A model generated the notes under the pieces. It did not search any database. It was not told the origin of the DNA and saw only the letters and a list, made by a program, of their open reading frames with translations. From Haemaphysalis longicornis (Eukaryota; Arthropoda; Arachnida; Ixodida; Ixodidae), in NCBI GenBank assembly GCA_013339765.2, contig JABSTR010000962.1:917001-981000 (forward strand): DNA of 64,000 nt. Reading direction: 5' to 3'. Position numbers and translations under genes: made by a program. The number at the start of each line of letters is the position of its first letter. Within the stretch, counting starts at the first letter, position 1. Shown in pieces: positions 1-11,129 of this stretch.

Positions 1-499
1 CCATTGTGTGGGCTTGCCCTCAGAAACCCTTAACAATAACCGCGCACGTGGTCATCGCGATGAGTAATGGGAGGCCGTTTTGCTCAGCGACCAAGGAACA
101 CGACAAGAATGCAAGAACTGCTCATAAAGCTGCCAGGACCCACGGACTCCTGGCTGCCGTCTGACATGAAAAGGTTGCCACCACTCTCACAGGAATCAAC
201 TCTTTATTCTACAACTCGTAATAAAGTTTACCTGACTTGCCCTGACTGAGGGCCAGCCTTCTTGTAATTGGGGATACGCGTTGTATTGGTTTTTACGATA
301 GCAAACCATAAAAGGAAACGCGAGATAAAAGCAAACACAAAAACACAAAAGCTTGAGCTTTGCCAAGTACAAAAGAAACAAATTTTCCCTCAGTTGGCTC
401 ACAGGAAGTGCGAGCGCGGTAAAATTTAGAGGAGGTGAGGTGAGGAGCTTGAAGGGTGGGAGGATGATGTTACGCGTCAGGGGAGGGTCTTTCAACGAC
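1..499. other. no recognised gene
   Basis: No domain, RNA gene or repeat is recognised here. Two short ORFs (60 and 99 codons) look random. The sequence becomes CpG-rich after about position 500. Confidence 0.5.
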
Positions 500-1154
500 T
501 TGACGTACCGTGACTAACAATGAACTGAGCTGCGCCCTTTTGTCCGCTGTCATTTCGCGTACCAGGGGACGACATCATCGAGACACCCACGCCTTATTGT
601 TCGGAAGTAGGCAGTGTTCTCGGAGTACCCCGAGCCGAACGACGGCGAGCAGCGTTTCGTGCACCCGCCGCGAGCAGCAGCGCCTCGGCGTCTGCAGTCA
701 GGCGTCCCCCTCGACGAGCAGTCCCCTTCGCGCCCCCGTTTTTTCTTCTTTGCATGCCGCGTCCCGTTAGGCTGCCGCACGGTTTTATAATGTTCCCCTC
801 GCCTGCCGCCAGCGCTCTCGGCGAACTGACCTCCTCGCCCGAATGACCCGGACCGGCCGAAAAGTCGGCCCGCCGCCTGGAGGACCAGTTGCTTCCAGGA
901 CGCCGTCGCTACACCCCCCTCGTCTCCACCGCCGGCCCCGAAGACACGCCATGCCGGCGGCCCTGTGACTGAAGGCTCCCCGCAGTGGACCCTGCGAGTG
1001 CGTTTCCCAACGTGTGGCCAGCCGTCGTGGTTCACGCAACAGGCTGACCGTCGGGGATAGTGCCGTTTGCACCTGACCACGGTTTGTCGTGCCGCTCGAC
1101 CGGCCTTCTTTGAGAGAAGAGCGCCCGAAGGATTGCCCCGGTTGAACCGCAGCC
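500..1154 (+). promoter_or_regulatory. CpG-rich candidate promoter and 5' UTR
   Basis: Base composition changes sharply to a GC- and CpG-rich stretch with many cg dinucleotides, ending directly at an ATG in good context (gcagccATG) at 1155. This is typical of a promoter/5' UTR block. I do not see a convincing TATA box, and the transcription start cannot be placed. The role is inferred from composition and from the spliced-looking ORF that follows. Confidence 0.4.
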
Positions 1155-1232
1155 ATGTCTTTCTGGACCATGTCGCTGGAGAACGTCAACGAGGTTGCCA
1201 CAGTGCGGCCCTTGCCTGACGAAGACAACGAG
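1155..1232 (+). CDS. candidate first coding exon, unknown gene
   Basis: An ATG in good context opens 26 codons (starting MSFWTMSLENVNEVATV, ending PDEDNE) that run directly into GAG|GTACGTG, a strong match to a splice donor. The exon is 78 nt, so the intron would be phase 0. The peptide is acidic at its end and has no signal peptide or membrane segment. The following sequence becomes AT-richer with a pyrimidine run, as expected for an intron. I do not recognise the gene and found no second exon in the window. Evidence for: CpG-rich upstream block, start context and donor. Evidence against: only one short exon is visible. Confidence 0.4.
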
Positions 1233-2146
1233 GTACGTGCTTATTTCCTTTCCTTCTTTCTTTTTTTTCTTGCCTGATAAATTGTCGGTCCTTTGCGAGT
1301 CGTTCGGGTTTGGATGTCAAGTAGTGTTCTACTGTGCACTTCTCACGACGAAAGGCTATGGCACCTAGCAACGGGGATACAAGTGGTCAGTGGTCTCCAA
1401 CGGGATCAGGCCACCTAATCGTGACGACAAGAACAAACTGGTTAGGGGACGTTTCAACTGCTCTTCACATCACTTTTTTTAGATCTGTGCTGGCAAGCTG
1501 TCGTGCTCCGCGCGTAAATATCACTACTAATAATAATAGAAAAAGAACGCAGGCTCACGTACCAGCTATGATCGTCAATGACTTCGTTGTAATTTGGTCA
1601 AATTCATTCCTGCGAGTGTGTCGCGCGTCGCCAACAAAATATAAAAGCACTTTACCGCACGCGATTGCTGATCATTTACCAGCAGTTCACAGCAGCGAGA
1701 GAACATGCGATATTTCCGTAGCCTCAAGCGGACATTTCGAACTCAAACACGGTTTTTCTTTGCGTCCGTGGACCAACGAAGTGGTTGTTCTCTGCATTAT
1801 CAATTGCGTTTTCTGGCCAAAGGGGCAAAGGTGCATTGGTATCTTGCGTTCGTACCTTCAATACTTATCATGCTGTGCTTTAGTACTGCATACAGCAGCA
1901 TGCCTTATTTGAGAGTGACGTTCTGTTTATTATTCGTTAAAATAACATCACGACGTCGAAGGAAGCGCAGCTATGCGGTAGTCGTGATGTGCCCGAACGC
2001 GAGATAATATGAGAACAGCAGAACTGCGGCAATGGATATACTGACCCCTGAGGCAGAAGATTGTTGCCCCAGAGGTATCGTCCTCAGAACTATATCCTCC
2101 CATAGAAGCCACAGTGCTGAAAAATGTGCGAGGCTATAGCGATATG
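1233..2146. other. putative intron, no other feature
   Basis: No recognised domain. A 192-codon ORF (1334-1912) has no family resemblance and looks like a chance ORF. If the exon at 1155-1232 is real, this is the beginning of its first intron. Confidence 0.35.
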
Positions 2147-2655
2147 GGGTGGAGAGCATTCAGCAGGCATTTTCATATGAGTGGCAGCTAGCCTACCCTT
2201 ATCCCTGAAGAGGAAAGTGCATCACAGTTGCATCTTACCGGTACTCACCTACGGAGCAGAAACTTATCACTAAAAGGTTCAACTTAAATTGAGGACGACT
2301 CGGCGAGCAATGGAACGGAAGATGATAGGTGTAACATTAAGGGACAAGAAGAGAGCGGAGTGGGTCAGGGAGCAAACTGGTGTTAAAGACATATTAGTAG
2401 AAATTAAGAAGAAGAAATGGACGTGGGCAGGGCATGTAATGCGAAGGCAAGATAACCTTTCGTCCCTAAGGGCAACACAGTGGATCCCTAGAGAAGGCCG
2501 GCGTGGCAGGGGGCGGCAGAAAGTTAGGTGGGCAGATGAGATAAAGAGGTTTGCGGTGTTAAATTGGTCGCAGTTAGCACAGGACCGGGATAATTGGACA
2601 TCTATGGAAGACGCCTTTGTACTGCAGTGGGCGCAGACAGGATGATGATGATAGC
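2147..2655 (+). mobile_element. RTE-like LINE, 3' end of reverse transcriptase
   Basis: Translation over 2190-2645 gives the C-terminal part of a non-LTR reverse transcriptase. The sequence SCILPVLTYGAET is followed, after a stop codon near 2270, by RAMERKMIGVTLRDKKR, then KKKWTWAGHVMRRQD, and a final LNWSQLAQDRDNW. This order is typical of RTE-clade elements. It ends in a short GATGATGATGAT run (2643-2654), the kind of simple tail these elements have. The copy is 5'-truncated and contains at least one stop, so it is dead. The minus-strand fragment at 11130-11330 carries the same terminal sequence (for example gcagttagcacaggaccg), so both belong to one family. Confidence 0.85.
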
Positions 2656-4313
2656 GATCTGCCTCTCAAATGATCGCGCGCCTCAGCGAAGCTTACTGGG
2701 CAGCAATGCGTTATGAACAGGTGTTCTACGTGGCGGCGGGGGCGGTGAATGTACTCGGCATAGCAGCAACCGTTCTGGTAATGCAAGCACGGCGACTGGT
2801 GCTGCACCGCTATTGACAGCGTATATCCGAACGTTCGAAATAATTTGAGGAGATGGGCTGCGTTGACCCGACGTTTTCTCGTGCGTGTGGACTGTCCAGT
2901 TGACCTAAGTAACCCTTGAGTATAGCGTAAGAGTAGTGCCCTATCTCCTGTGTTCCCAGAGGACCGTTACACGCCTGCTGCACTGGGCTAATCACGCGTG
3001 AGCATAAAGAACAAGAAAGCAAGCGTGGTCTCGCTGAACGAAGAAGTCAGACCTTCAGAACGCCGGCTCTTCACCTTAAATTTCGGTGCCTTTGTGCAGG
3101 AACTCTGGGCAAGGTCCCAGTGACTAAGTCGTCGGATGCATTAGAGATGTATTCCACTCATTTTGGAGATGGACCACCGCCATTATTCCTGCAAAAATTG
3201 TACTCGGGCATCCGAACCACACGGGCTGTTGAAAACACAGTGCCTGGTTATGAGAACTACGTAAATGACAACCGATATTGCCGAGGTCGGGCCAGCAAAG
3301 CAAAGCCAGCGCAGATATTCGTTTGGTGGATGAATTTGTAAATAATGCTTACTCGTATACTCCCATACGCGTGACTCCGAGCTGGCCACTCCTTTGCTTT
3401 GAATAAAGAGGGAGAGAGAGCAGTTTAAGCGGGAGAATCAGTAGAGTGCACTCGTGCTCTGCGAAATTCTTCACTAAGAGGCTACACCGGAAAACCAGAG
3501 TAACAACACCGGTCAAAGACTTTTAGATGCGTTATGGAAGCCTGACACGGCCCACGGAGGATGTTAGAACCATCAAATCTCGTATCTACAAACTGTAGCC
3601 GCGAGGACATGACCGTGTTTGTGTCGCGGGCATGCAACAAGAACTTGTCCACTCTTGAGTGTTATCCCTATTTGAAGGGTCAACAGTAATCTGCCTTGGA
3701 AAAATGAAAGCACGTCATATTCGCCTCTTATCGCAGCTGCGTTGTTCCTCAAACATTTTTAGAATATGTACGAGTCACAACTAGGTGAGCAAAATATACG
3801 TCCAAGCCTTTTCAAGGAAGGTGTATCTGCGTCATATTCAATTGGCAACTCTCAGTCGTTTCAACAAATACGTGCAAGTACGAATTGCCTACCGTTCGGT
3901 ACACATACCACGCACCACTGTAGCTGACAAAGAACTGCACTAATGTTCGGAAGGTTTGATCGAATGTACGCGTGAAACTGACAGGAATGTGGACGCACCG
4001 CACCGCGCCTTGTGGGACTGTCGCCGTTCTAAAATGAAACTTGTAAACAAAACGAATACGAATATTCATCGAACACGTTCATCCGAGTGAGAGTGTTCAC
4101 CGTGGATTTTCTTGTTCCGCGGAAAGCTCCACGAGGCTTAACTGATAAGCGACCATGAGTAGAAAACAAAGCATGAGTAATGTTTGCAAATGTGGCACTT
4201 AAAACCAACTGAATCGCCAGTTCATGACAATTAACGAATTGACCATAGCAACATCAGAAGAAGCTTCCGTATACGCTTATTGGTTGTCCGAAGCCACGCG
4301 TTCGCGCTCTATT
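2656..4313. other. no recognised gene
   Basis: About 1.65 kb without a recognised domain, RNA gene or strong repeat. There is only a short GA run near 3411 and scattered chance ORFs under 90 codons. Confidence 0.5.
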
Positions 4314-5046
4314 AAGTGCAGAGTACTCTATGGGCTCGCCTTAGCTCGCTAACGGTCGATGCGACTGCCGGAATCAGGCGGCGCAGTCACAAAACGGACC
4401 CAAGTACAGCCTTATGCACCGTCGTCAGGGGGTCACGCTGAGGCTTCGAAAACCATTAAATAGGCATAACCGTTCGAACCTCGCGAACCACTGGCGCTTG
4501 TCATACGTCTCCCCGTTGTTTAGCGCAAAGAAAACTGCAGGTACATTTCAGGCAATATCAGTGTATATAACCAGCAGTCCCCCGCGTTCATTTAGTTAGG
4601 AACGCTCGTTGGGTTGGTTTTTACGATAGTAAGCGAAAAAAGCGGCCGCGCAAGAAAAAAAAAAGGGCGCGTTCGAAATGCCGCAGAAAGGCTCCAGCTG
4701 CGCGGGAAAAGAATGGCGCGTTCGAAATGCCGCAGAAAAGCTCCACCCACGCAAGAAGAAAATGGCGCGTTCGCAATGACGCAAAATGGCTCCAGTCGCG
4801 CAAAAAAAAAAAAATTACGTGTTCAAAATGCCGCAAAAAAGCCCCAGCATACGAAATTAAAGCAAGCGCAAGAAGAACAGAACTCCCGCTGGCGCAGTTT
4901 CAGGCAGGAACGCGCGAGCACTGCGAAGGCGGGAAATTTGAAATGCAGCAGTGAGCGGATAGCGGCGGTTCAGCCAATTATGGCGAATCACTGCTCTGCA
5001 CTTTCGACAGCTTTCACATTGAGTGGAACGACTTTAATTTTTTTTA
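4314..5046 (+). repeat. dispersed repeat R1, copy 1, with internal tandem array
   Basis: This block shares its opening (ctctatgggctcgcc), a middle segment (ctcgctaacggtcgatgcga) and its end (ttcacattgagtggaacg) with 15826-16580, so the two are paralogous copies in the same orientation. Between about 4645 and 4850 lies a tandem array of four units of roughly 48-50 bp. Each unit has an A-rich part followed by a core like gcgttcgaaatgccgcagaaa. ORFs across the array on both strands only translate the repeat. No TIR or tRNA-like head was seen, so the element class is unknown. Confidence 0.75.
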
Positions 5047-5161
5047 ATGGCAACCTGCAGCTAACTTTCCCGCCAGTGTCGTCCTTCTCAAGTGGAAGGA
5101 TTACTAGCCTCGGTCAATGTTACTAGCGTCGTCAAACTTGCGTCGGCCTGAAGCGTCGCTG

Positions 5162-5640
5162 ACGTAACAGGTTGGTGGTGGTCAAGGTCCAGTCGTGCGT
5201 CGAGCTTCGAGTCGGACCTCGTTAAGAGGGACGAATTTCTTCATGGGATATCGACCCCTACTCCGATGGGACGCGTGAACTCTCCTTATACCCACCACCC
5301 AACGTATCGAATCGCGAACGGGTACTGCACCGCCAGCGTAACAGGTCTGGCGTGGTCAAGTTCCAGTCTTGTGTCGAACCTCGAGTCGGCGCTAATTAAA
5401 AGCCCGGACAACTTTCCTCCTTGGATATCGGCTTCTAGTCCGAAGATATGTTTGGACAGTGCTTATACCAACCATCGAATGAATAGAATCGTGAATGGGC
5501 ACCCGTCGCCAGCGTCGTCCTTATACCCACCGCCAAATGAATTGAATCCGTTAGCGTTCCCGTTGCCGGCGTCGACGCTGGCTCTCGCTGTGCTACCGTA
5601 TCCGTACCGCGACCTCGTTAGCAGCTTTCCCAGAAGACGG
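5162..5640. repeat. tandem repeat, period about 175 bp, 2.5 units
   Basis: Two diverged units (5164-5337 and 5338-5513) share blocks in order: gtaacaggt, gtggtcaag, ccagtc, cgagtcgg, ggatatcg, cttatacc, atcg and cgccagcg. A third unit starts from the middle (ccttatacccaccgcc at about 5519) and runs to about 5640. The measured offsets are 174 and 176 bp. A 157-codon ORF (5266-5739) passes through but follows the repeat structure and resembles no family. Confidence 0.65.
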
Positions 5641-5941
5641 CGTCCTCGTCTCGTGGGAACTGAAGTGACTTTAGTGGGAACTACATTCTGGCACAGTCGA
5701 AATCGGCAGGCCCAAGGGACAATTCATTGGCACAACTAAAATGTGTTCCCACGCCCAGCGTCCCGTCATCGTGTCCTAAATACTTCCAACAAAACTCGCT
5801 TCGTAAAGGAAGGCGAAATGCAAAACAGAGCTCGCTGCGTGAGCTGGCTGAGCGAAGAATATTTGGCTGAATCGCATAAGACTGTCGGCATGAGGGTCAT
5901 GTCGGTGCGGCTTGCAAACTGCGACTTAAGACGTTTAGTTA

Positions 5942-6364
5942 CCGTATTTTTGCGCGCATAACCCGCCCCTGTATATACTCCGCACCCCCACTTTCAGCCC
6001 GCCGGAAAATAAAAAAACCATCCTCGCGTATGGCCCGCACATTTGATACAAGAAAGGCTGCACCAAGAAACTGCTCCAGCAACACATCACATACTATGTA
6101 GACAGAAAAAGCGTATATTTAGCAAGTAGCTAGAATACACTGACTGCATGTCAGTGTCTCTGCTCTCGCTAGAGCTATCACTTAAGCCCCAGTCCTCACT
6201 GGTACACAAGGTCATCTTCACGGCACAACGTGCAGTGCAGCTTCACGGCACAACTCGCATTGCCGTGAAGCTGCACTAAAAGAAATACCTGCGTATAATC
6301 CGCCCCCTGCTTTGCCATTGAAATTTTAGCATTTCTGGTGCGGGTTATACGCGCGAGAATACGG
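5942..6364. mobile_element. TA-flanked MITE, CCGTATTTTT family, copy 1
   Basis: The left end CCGTATTTTTGCGCGCATAA and the right end, inverted (CCGTATTCTCGCGCGTATAA), form imperfect terminal inverted repeats of about 28 bp. Each side is flanked by TA (5940-5941 and 6365-6366), which fits a TA target duplication as in the Tc1/mariner superfamily. At 423 bp and without coding capacity it is non-autonomous. It carries an internal perfect hairpin at 6235-6276. The element at 34383-34882 has the same outer ten bases. Confidence 0.8.
6235..6276. repeat. perfect 16-bp stem hairpin inside MITE
   Basis: gtgcagcttcacggca (6235-6250) is followed by a 10-base loop and its exact reverse complement (6261-6276). 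It lies inside the 5942-6364 element and could be a nested duplication or a stem-forming part of that element. Confidence 0.85.
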
Positions 6365-7928
6365 TATATGTCAAGACCGGCAAAATCTTGTACGCCCGTG
6401 TATCCTGTCCAGCGGCCGCATGCGAAGCAGTTTTGTTGTAGGCACATTAGGAAGGAGAGTTACGCTTAACAAAAACACCGCCTAGTGTTGAAGGGAACAC
6501 TTCGTTGTGTCCTAACCCAGGTTCCAGTAAAGTAGAAACCACCAGAAGAAACTCTGTGGGCCGCTACTCTTTACCACCAATGACACAAAATTCCTCCTCA
6601 ATTTTCTCACTAAAAGTTTGTGTTAGAAATAAAGACAAACTTGCGTGTGTTAAACCCCGTATTTCAGAAACTTTTCTACTACATAAGTCCCCGAGATGAG
6701 CACCCCATGTCCGAACTAAAGCCTTGGAACGTTACAGAGGAGCTTTAGTCCTAACTTTTCTTTTGTATTGTTTTTTTTTCCTTCAATGGAAATGACTTTT
6801 CAGCTTCTACTGTTCGTGGCTATCGGTTTTTTTTTCTTTTAGAGGGGGGGGGGGGATGTGAGTGGTTGTACACAGTAATTACTGTTTTGATATGTATGCA
6901 CTTGATGCATACGTAGCACTTTTCTATTCGCACTTCAGCCCTTATGCCGCCTTACACTGCAAGGGCCGGGGACCGGTCAATCTGCGCATTCCGCTTTATT
7001 TCTGTCCTAGGCACTGAAACTGAAAAATAGAATCTTGAAAACTACTACCGCTAAATAAGCTAGCTAATTTAGGGACGCTAGCCCGAGCGAGCGAAGTACG
7101 ATACTCCGCAGGGAGTCCACCTAGTGCAGCGCCTATTTGAATGTCTCGGCAGCTGCCCGGGCGCGGCCCAGCGTTTGGCGCGCACCTACCGTGAACGAGT
7201 CGGGGGCTAGTACGGGGAAGGAAGTAACTGGTTCGCGGCCGACTGCTGCCGCTGCCGCTGCCACAGGGGTCGGGACACGGAAGTGGACCGGAAAGGCACC
7301 ACGCGCGGGGGTCAGCCGCTCCCTCTACCTCCTCCTCTTCCTCCTCCTCCCTGCTGTAGTCGCTGTTGTGTGGTCTGCTTCATTCGTTGCGTGGCAGTGA
7401 CCCTCCCTCTCCGGTGAACGATGCAAGAACAAAGCACGCCTGCCTCACTGAAATTCTAGTCATATTTTAGGGGACGCGATATGTCGCTGCTTGCGAAGAA
7501 TGACTTGCGGGCGCTGCACACGAAGAAGTCTCTCGGAGGAAGTCAGCCCTATAAAGTTTAGCATGCTAGTCTTGGGAGTATTGTCCACGTCCTCAAGGTT
7601 CCTTGCTTGAGATACTAAAGTATTCAGTTATGCCGCGTGTAGCATATTTGTTGGACTTGACACGTATATTTCTAGTGGCCTCAAAGAATATGTGAGGGAG
7701 TGGACATCGGAGGTAACCTTTCGGCGCAGATTACTGACACTTATCATCCCTCCAGCGTGAGTGTGGGCCTCGTTGGCTCGGGTGGTTGACAGCGCCGGGC
7801 CCTTAGAACTGTGAATGTCTCGTATTGAGACCACAGGTTTCCACTAGTTGTGATATTTGCACACAGTAAGAGACAGCTGAGGGCGAAGGTTTTGTCATAA
7901 ACAAAGTCATGATGGCACGTAAGCGGAT

Positions 7929-7929
<1 letters not shown>
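6365..7929. other. no recognised gene; G-run and CpG-rich patch
   Basis: Contains a G-run at about 6844-6855 and a GC-rich patch near 7080-7400 with CTCCTCCT runs. Near 7048-7075 there is taaataagctagctaattta, a possible decayed terminus of the TAGCGTCAC family. No gene recognised. Confidence 0.4.
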
Positions 7930-7930
<1 letters not shown>

Positions 7931-8025
<95 letters not shown>

Positions 8026-8191
8026 GGACGGACGGACGGACGGACGGACGGACGGACGGACGGACAGACGGACAGACAGACGGACAGACAGACGGACAGA
8101 CGGACGGACGGACGGACAGACGGACAGACGGACAGACAGACGGACAGACGGACGGACAGACGGACAGACTGACGGACAGACGGACAGACGG

Positions 8192-8226
<35 letters not shown>

Positions 8227-8246
8227 GACCAGACAGACCAGACAGA
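7931..8246. repeat. (GACA/GACG)n = (GTCY)n microsatellite
   Basis: About 315 bp of GACA and GACG tetranucleotides with a GATA patch near 7970-7982. On the minus strand this is a GTCT/GTCC, i.e. (GTCY)n, array. The two minus-strand ORFs here (202 and 121 codons, Ser/Val/Cys/Pro repeats) are translations of the microsatellite, not proteins. Confidence 0.95.
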
Positions 8247-8824
8247 GAGGAGTGGAGGGAGACAGCAATCGCATCAGGCCGTTTAAAACCCATAGCTGTT
8301 GATTATGCCCCTTGTGACTGAAGAACATCGTGCTTTTCGAGTTCTTCCGCATGCCACAGACGAACGGGTATAACGAATTTATGGGATTTCAACTCCTCCT
8401 CTTTATAAGTAGAGAGCTCACTAAGCTGTTTGAAGCGCACATTTTGCAACCCGTGCATGGTTCTCCCGTTCTATCCGAGCCGACGTACATCGCTTTGAGT
8501 TTCGGGGCCACGTAACGAAGTCTACAAATACCCGGACGCAGAAACGCGCGTAAGAGGCGTCAGGTCGTTCATTCATCGTTCGTCTCGAGATTAAGGGGAC
8601 CTTGTAGCATGACGCCCACTCTCCGGTTACGAAAAGCGCCTCGGAATGCGCGCCGCAATCGCCGTCCGCGTCACCGCGATTTCCGTCAGTTGGCTTCCTT
8701 CCCGGTTCGTCGCCACGACAAGGCTACCGCGATATGCCGAGTGCTGTCTTGAGGAGAGACGCTATCGAGAGTACCGCTTGCGGCGTGGAGACGCGTCATC
8801 GCTGGCTTCTTCGTGCGGACGGTC

Positions 8825-9491
8825 TAGAACCACTAGATCAGGTTTAAGAGTATCGGCACTCTTTCTTGTCATTGCTGTATGCCGCCGAAAGCGGCCATTG
8901 GTTGAACTGCATCACGTGACATTTGTTTACCAAAAGGCCCATGGGCGCTGACATTTGGGTGCCTCTGTGTTGCCACGCGCGCGCTCTTCGATAACTCGTG
9001 ATTTTCAGAACCCAGTGTGGCTGTATGACACGTTGAGAGTGAGTTTTTAAGCTACCATACAGAGTAGCGATGCCGTGCTGCTATGTGCTGGGCTCCTTTA
9101 ACCGGCGGGAAGGTGGAAAACGCCTGCATCACTTCCCGTTGGGAAAGAACGACAGTGGCCTAGCGTAACCTATAGCCACTTAAAAAGCATGGCTTAATTA
9201 GCGGCTCTAGCCTAACTTAGCGCCACTAAATAAGCTACGCTAGCGTAACCGATCCTGACCCTATCGCACCGGCGCGCTGGCTCTAAATCGTCAAAAAGTA
9301 AACACAGCTGTCATGGTTGCGAAACGGCATCCGGAACAATTACGCACGTCAATGTCAGTCGCAATAGGGTGCATAACGCTGGCCACCATGGCGTCAGGCA
9401 CCAAAATGGCTGCCGCCGTGCGTCAGTGTCGTTATTACAGTCTCCTAGAAGGTTGCCGTTACTCTTAAGCGTAGCTTATTTAGTGGTTTTA
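8825..9491 (+). mobile_element. TAGCGTCAC-family DNA element, member D (long, THAP-like start)
   Basis: The left end (TAGAACCACTAGAT) and the right end inverted (TAAAACCACTAAATAAGC) form imperfect TIRs, followed on both sides by the family motif AGAGTA..CGGCACT. The next 100 bases (cattggt, gtgacatttgttta, gcgctg.catttg) match members A and C. At 9070-9168 a short ORF reads MPCCYVLGSFNRREGGKRLH then HFP, which resembles the beginning of a THAP zinc finger but has Ser where the second Cys should be and stops after 32 codons. A further partial terminus (gccactaaataagctacgct) lies at about 9228-9248. The 8-bp target duplication is not clean here. Confidence 0.65.
9070..9168 (+). pseudogene. remnant of THAP-domain N-terminus inside member D
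   Basis: Thirty-two codons starting MPCCYVLGSFNRREGGKR and followed by LHHFP. A THAP domain typically begins M-P-x-x-C-x-V-x-x-C-x-N-R and has a downstream F-P. Here C4 is present, the expected second Cys is S9, and a stop follows at codon 33. It lies 245 bp from the element's left end, at the place where a transposase start would be expected. Inference: a broken 5' piece of a THAP-bearing transposase. Confidence 0.45.
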
Positions 9492-9992
9492 GGTACGGGC
9501 GATTCCCTCGAATGCCCGAGCTGTTTCCTCCGCAGAAGACGTGCACGTCCAACGAAGAGACCTCCCGTCGTTCGGGACGTGCTCGGATCGGAAGCGCTCA
9601 TTTGACGAGACGAATGCACAGATGCGCGCTATTTCCGGACCACACGCACGAATAGACAACGTCGCACAGGCCAAAGTAGGAAGGGAAGTCAACGAGAGGA
9701 AAAATCTGCAAGATTTGAGCATTTCCGAAGGAGGAAACCGGTGGAGGCACGGAGATAGAATGAAATGCGAGGAAAAGGGTAGCGGCTAGGCTTCTGCACA
9801 GCGGAGACGCGTAATGTTCGAGCAGCGGCCCGGAACAATAAGGAAGGAAGCAGTGGACAGACGCACAAAGACGAGGAAGGTAAAATGCCTGAAAAAGCTT
9901 ATCCTCTTAGGTCCGATTTCCGCGCTTTGTTTGTTTTTCCTTGTTTGTATAACTGTTGATGTTATTATGCTTTTTCCTGAGGGCGTGTAATC

Positions 9993-10324
9993 TAGCGTCA
10001 CTAAATAAGCTACGCTTAAGAGTACCGCCACTTCGGGCACCCAGCAGCTTGTGGGGGCCATTTTGTTTCTGGCTTGCAGTATTGCCATCTCTGCAAATGA
10101 AGCCGCCGTCGGTTGTGACGGGCAGAGTGTGACCGACCGCTCTAGCGTCTGCGCAGAAGAGTGAGAGAGAGAGAGAGACAGGAGAGGCGCCCAGAAACAA
10201 AATGGCTGCGCCCATATGTAAACAAATATCACCTGGTGCCGACCGACCAATGAAAATCCCGGCGGCACATAACAATGAGAGAAAAGAGTGCCGATACTCT
10301 GAAGGCCTTTATTTAGTGACGCTA
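9993..10324 (-). mobile_element. TAGCGTCAC-family MITE, member A (332 bp)
   Basis: Both ends begin TAGCGTCACTAAATAA (16 identical bases), followed by AGAGTA.CG.CACT in each arm, giving TIRs of about 40 imperfect bp. The flanks GTGTAATC (9985-9992) and GTGTAATC (10325-10332) are a perfect 8-bp target-site duplication. An 8-bp duplication fits the P and hAT superfamilies; the TAGCG end also fits the hAT end consensus. Orientation is assigned from the subterminal block shared with members C and D. No coding capacity. Confidence 0.9.
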
Positions 10325-10333
10325 GTGTAATCG

Positions 10334-10395
10334 TGGTGCGGTGGATAAAGCGCTCCGCTGCAGTAGCGCGTATAATTTGAACTCCAGTCACCTAT
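10334..10395 (+). mobile_element. decayed tRNA-like SINE head
   Basis: gcggtggataaagcg (A-box region) and tttgaactcc (poor B box) resemble the head of the SINE seen on the minus strand at 13779-14002 (tcggtgggtaaagcg). It starts directly after the target duplication of MITE member A. Strongly diverged. Confidence 0.4.
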
Positions 10396-11129
10396 CCATG
10401 GCCGTATATGGGGTTTTTGCCTATCCCCCCCCCCCTCCCCACACCACCACCACACACCCTAATAAAAACTTCTGAATCAACTTATCAGCTTCCGTGAGAT
10501 AACCTCAGGATGTCCACGATAGCGTGGAGTGGTACGGTCTATGGATTCGTCGCTCCAAGAACATTTTTTAGTGCTGTTTTTATCCTGTAGAACTTTGTTG
10601 ACCACTTGTGAGTGGGATTCGCATCTCACAAGTGACAGCTTCACTTTCTTTCGTTAAAACTTATACAAACAGTTATCGCTACATTAAGAATACCGCAGTA
10701 ATGTATACGTAGGGTTGTTTTACACCCCGAACATGTTCCAGGGGAATCGGGTTAAACCCCATTTCTCCCCGAATGGACCTTTTCAAAGTAGCGATCTGCA
10801 CAAATCGTGGGCTGACCCGCCGTTCTCAACCAGTACTTGCTGGAAGCAAGCCCCACGAACCAAGCTTTCGAACTCATTGGGTAATACTGGTCCTCTACCG
10901 CTTCTTACTGCAGGCTGCAAATTCGGCACCTACGTTGTTGGGCCTAGTTAGTGGAAGCTGTGATGTCCGGATAACTTTCTCCCGGCTGAGATACGTCCAA
11001 CGATCGGACAGGTCTTCAATGGAGACCGACGCATGCAGATAATATAAACAAGGATGTGTGAAAATTCGATGACCAGATTTTAGTGAACAAAATGTTTCAT
11101 TTCTTGGAGTTCATCAGTGCTCTTTAGTG
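10396..11129. other. no recognised gene
   Basis: Contains a C-rich run at 10426-10440 and CA-rich bases to about 10457. No domain or repeat recognised. Confidence 0.4.

Noticed and set aside
4645..4850. CRISPR-like repeat-spacer structure in R1
   Set aside because: Units vary in both core and spacer, spacers are A-rich remnants of the same unit, and the array is duplicated with its flanks; a tandem minisatellite.
7744..8352. Protein of 202 residues on minus
   Set aside because: Ser/Val/Cys/Pro repeats are only a translation of the (GTCY)n microsatellite.
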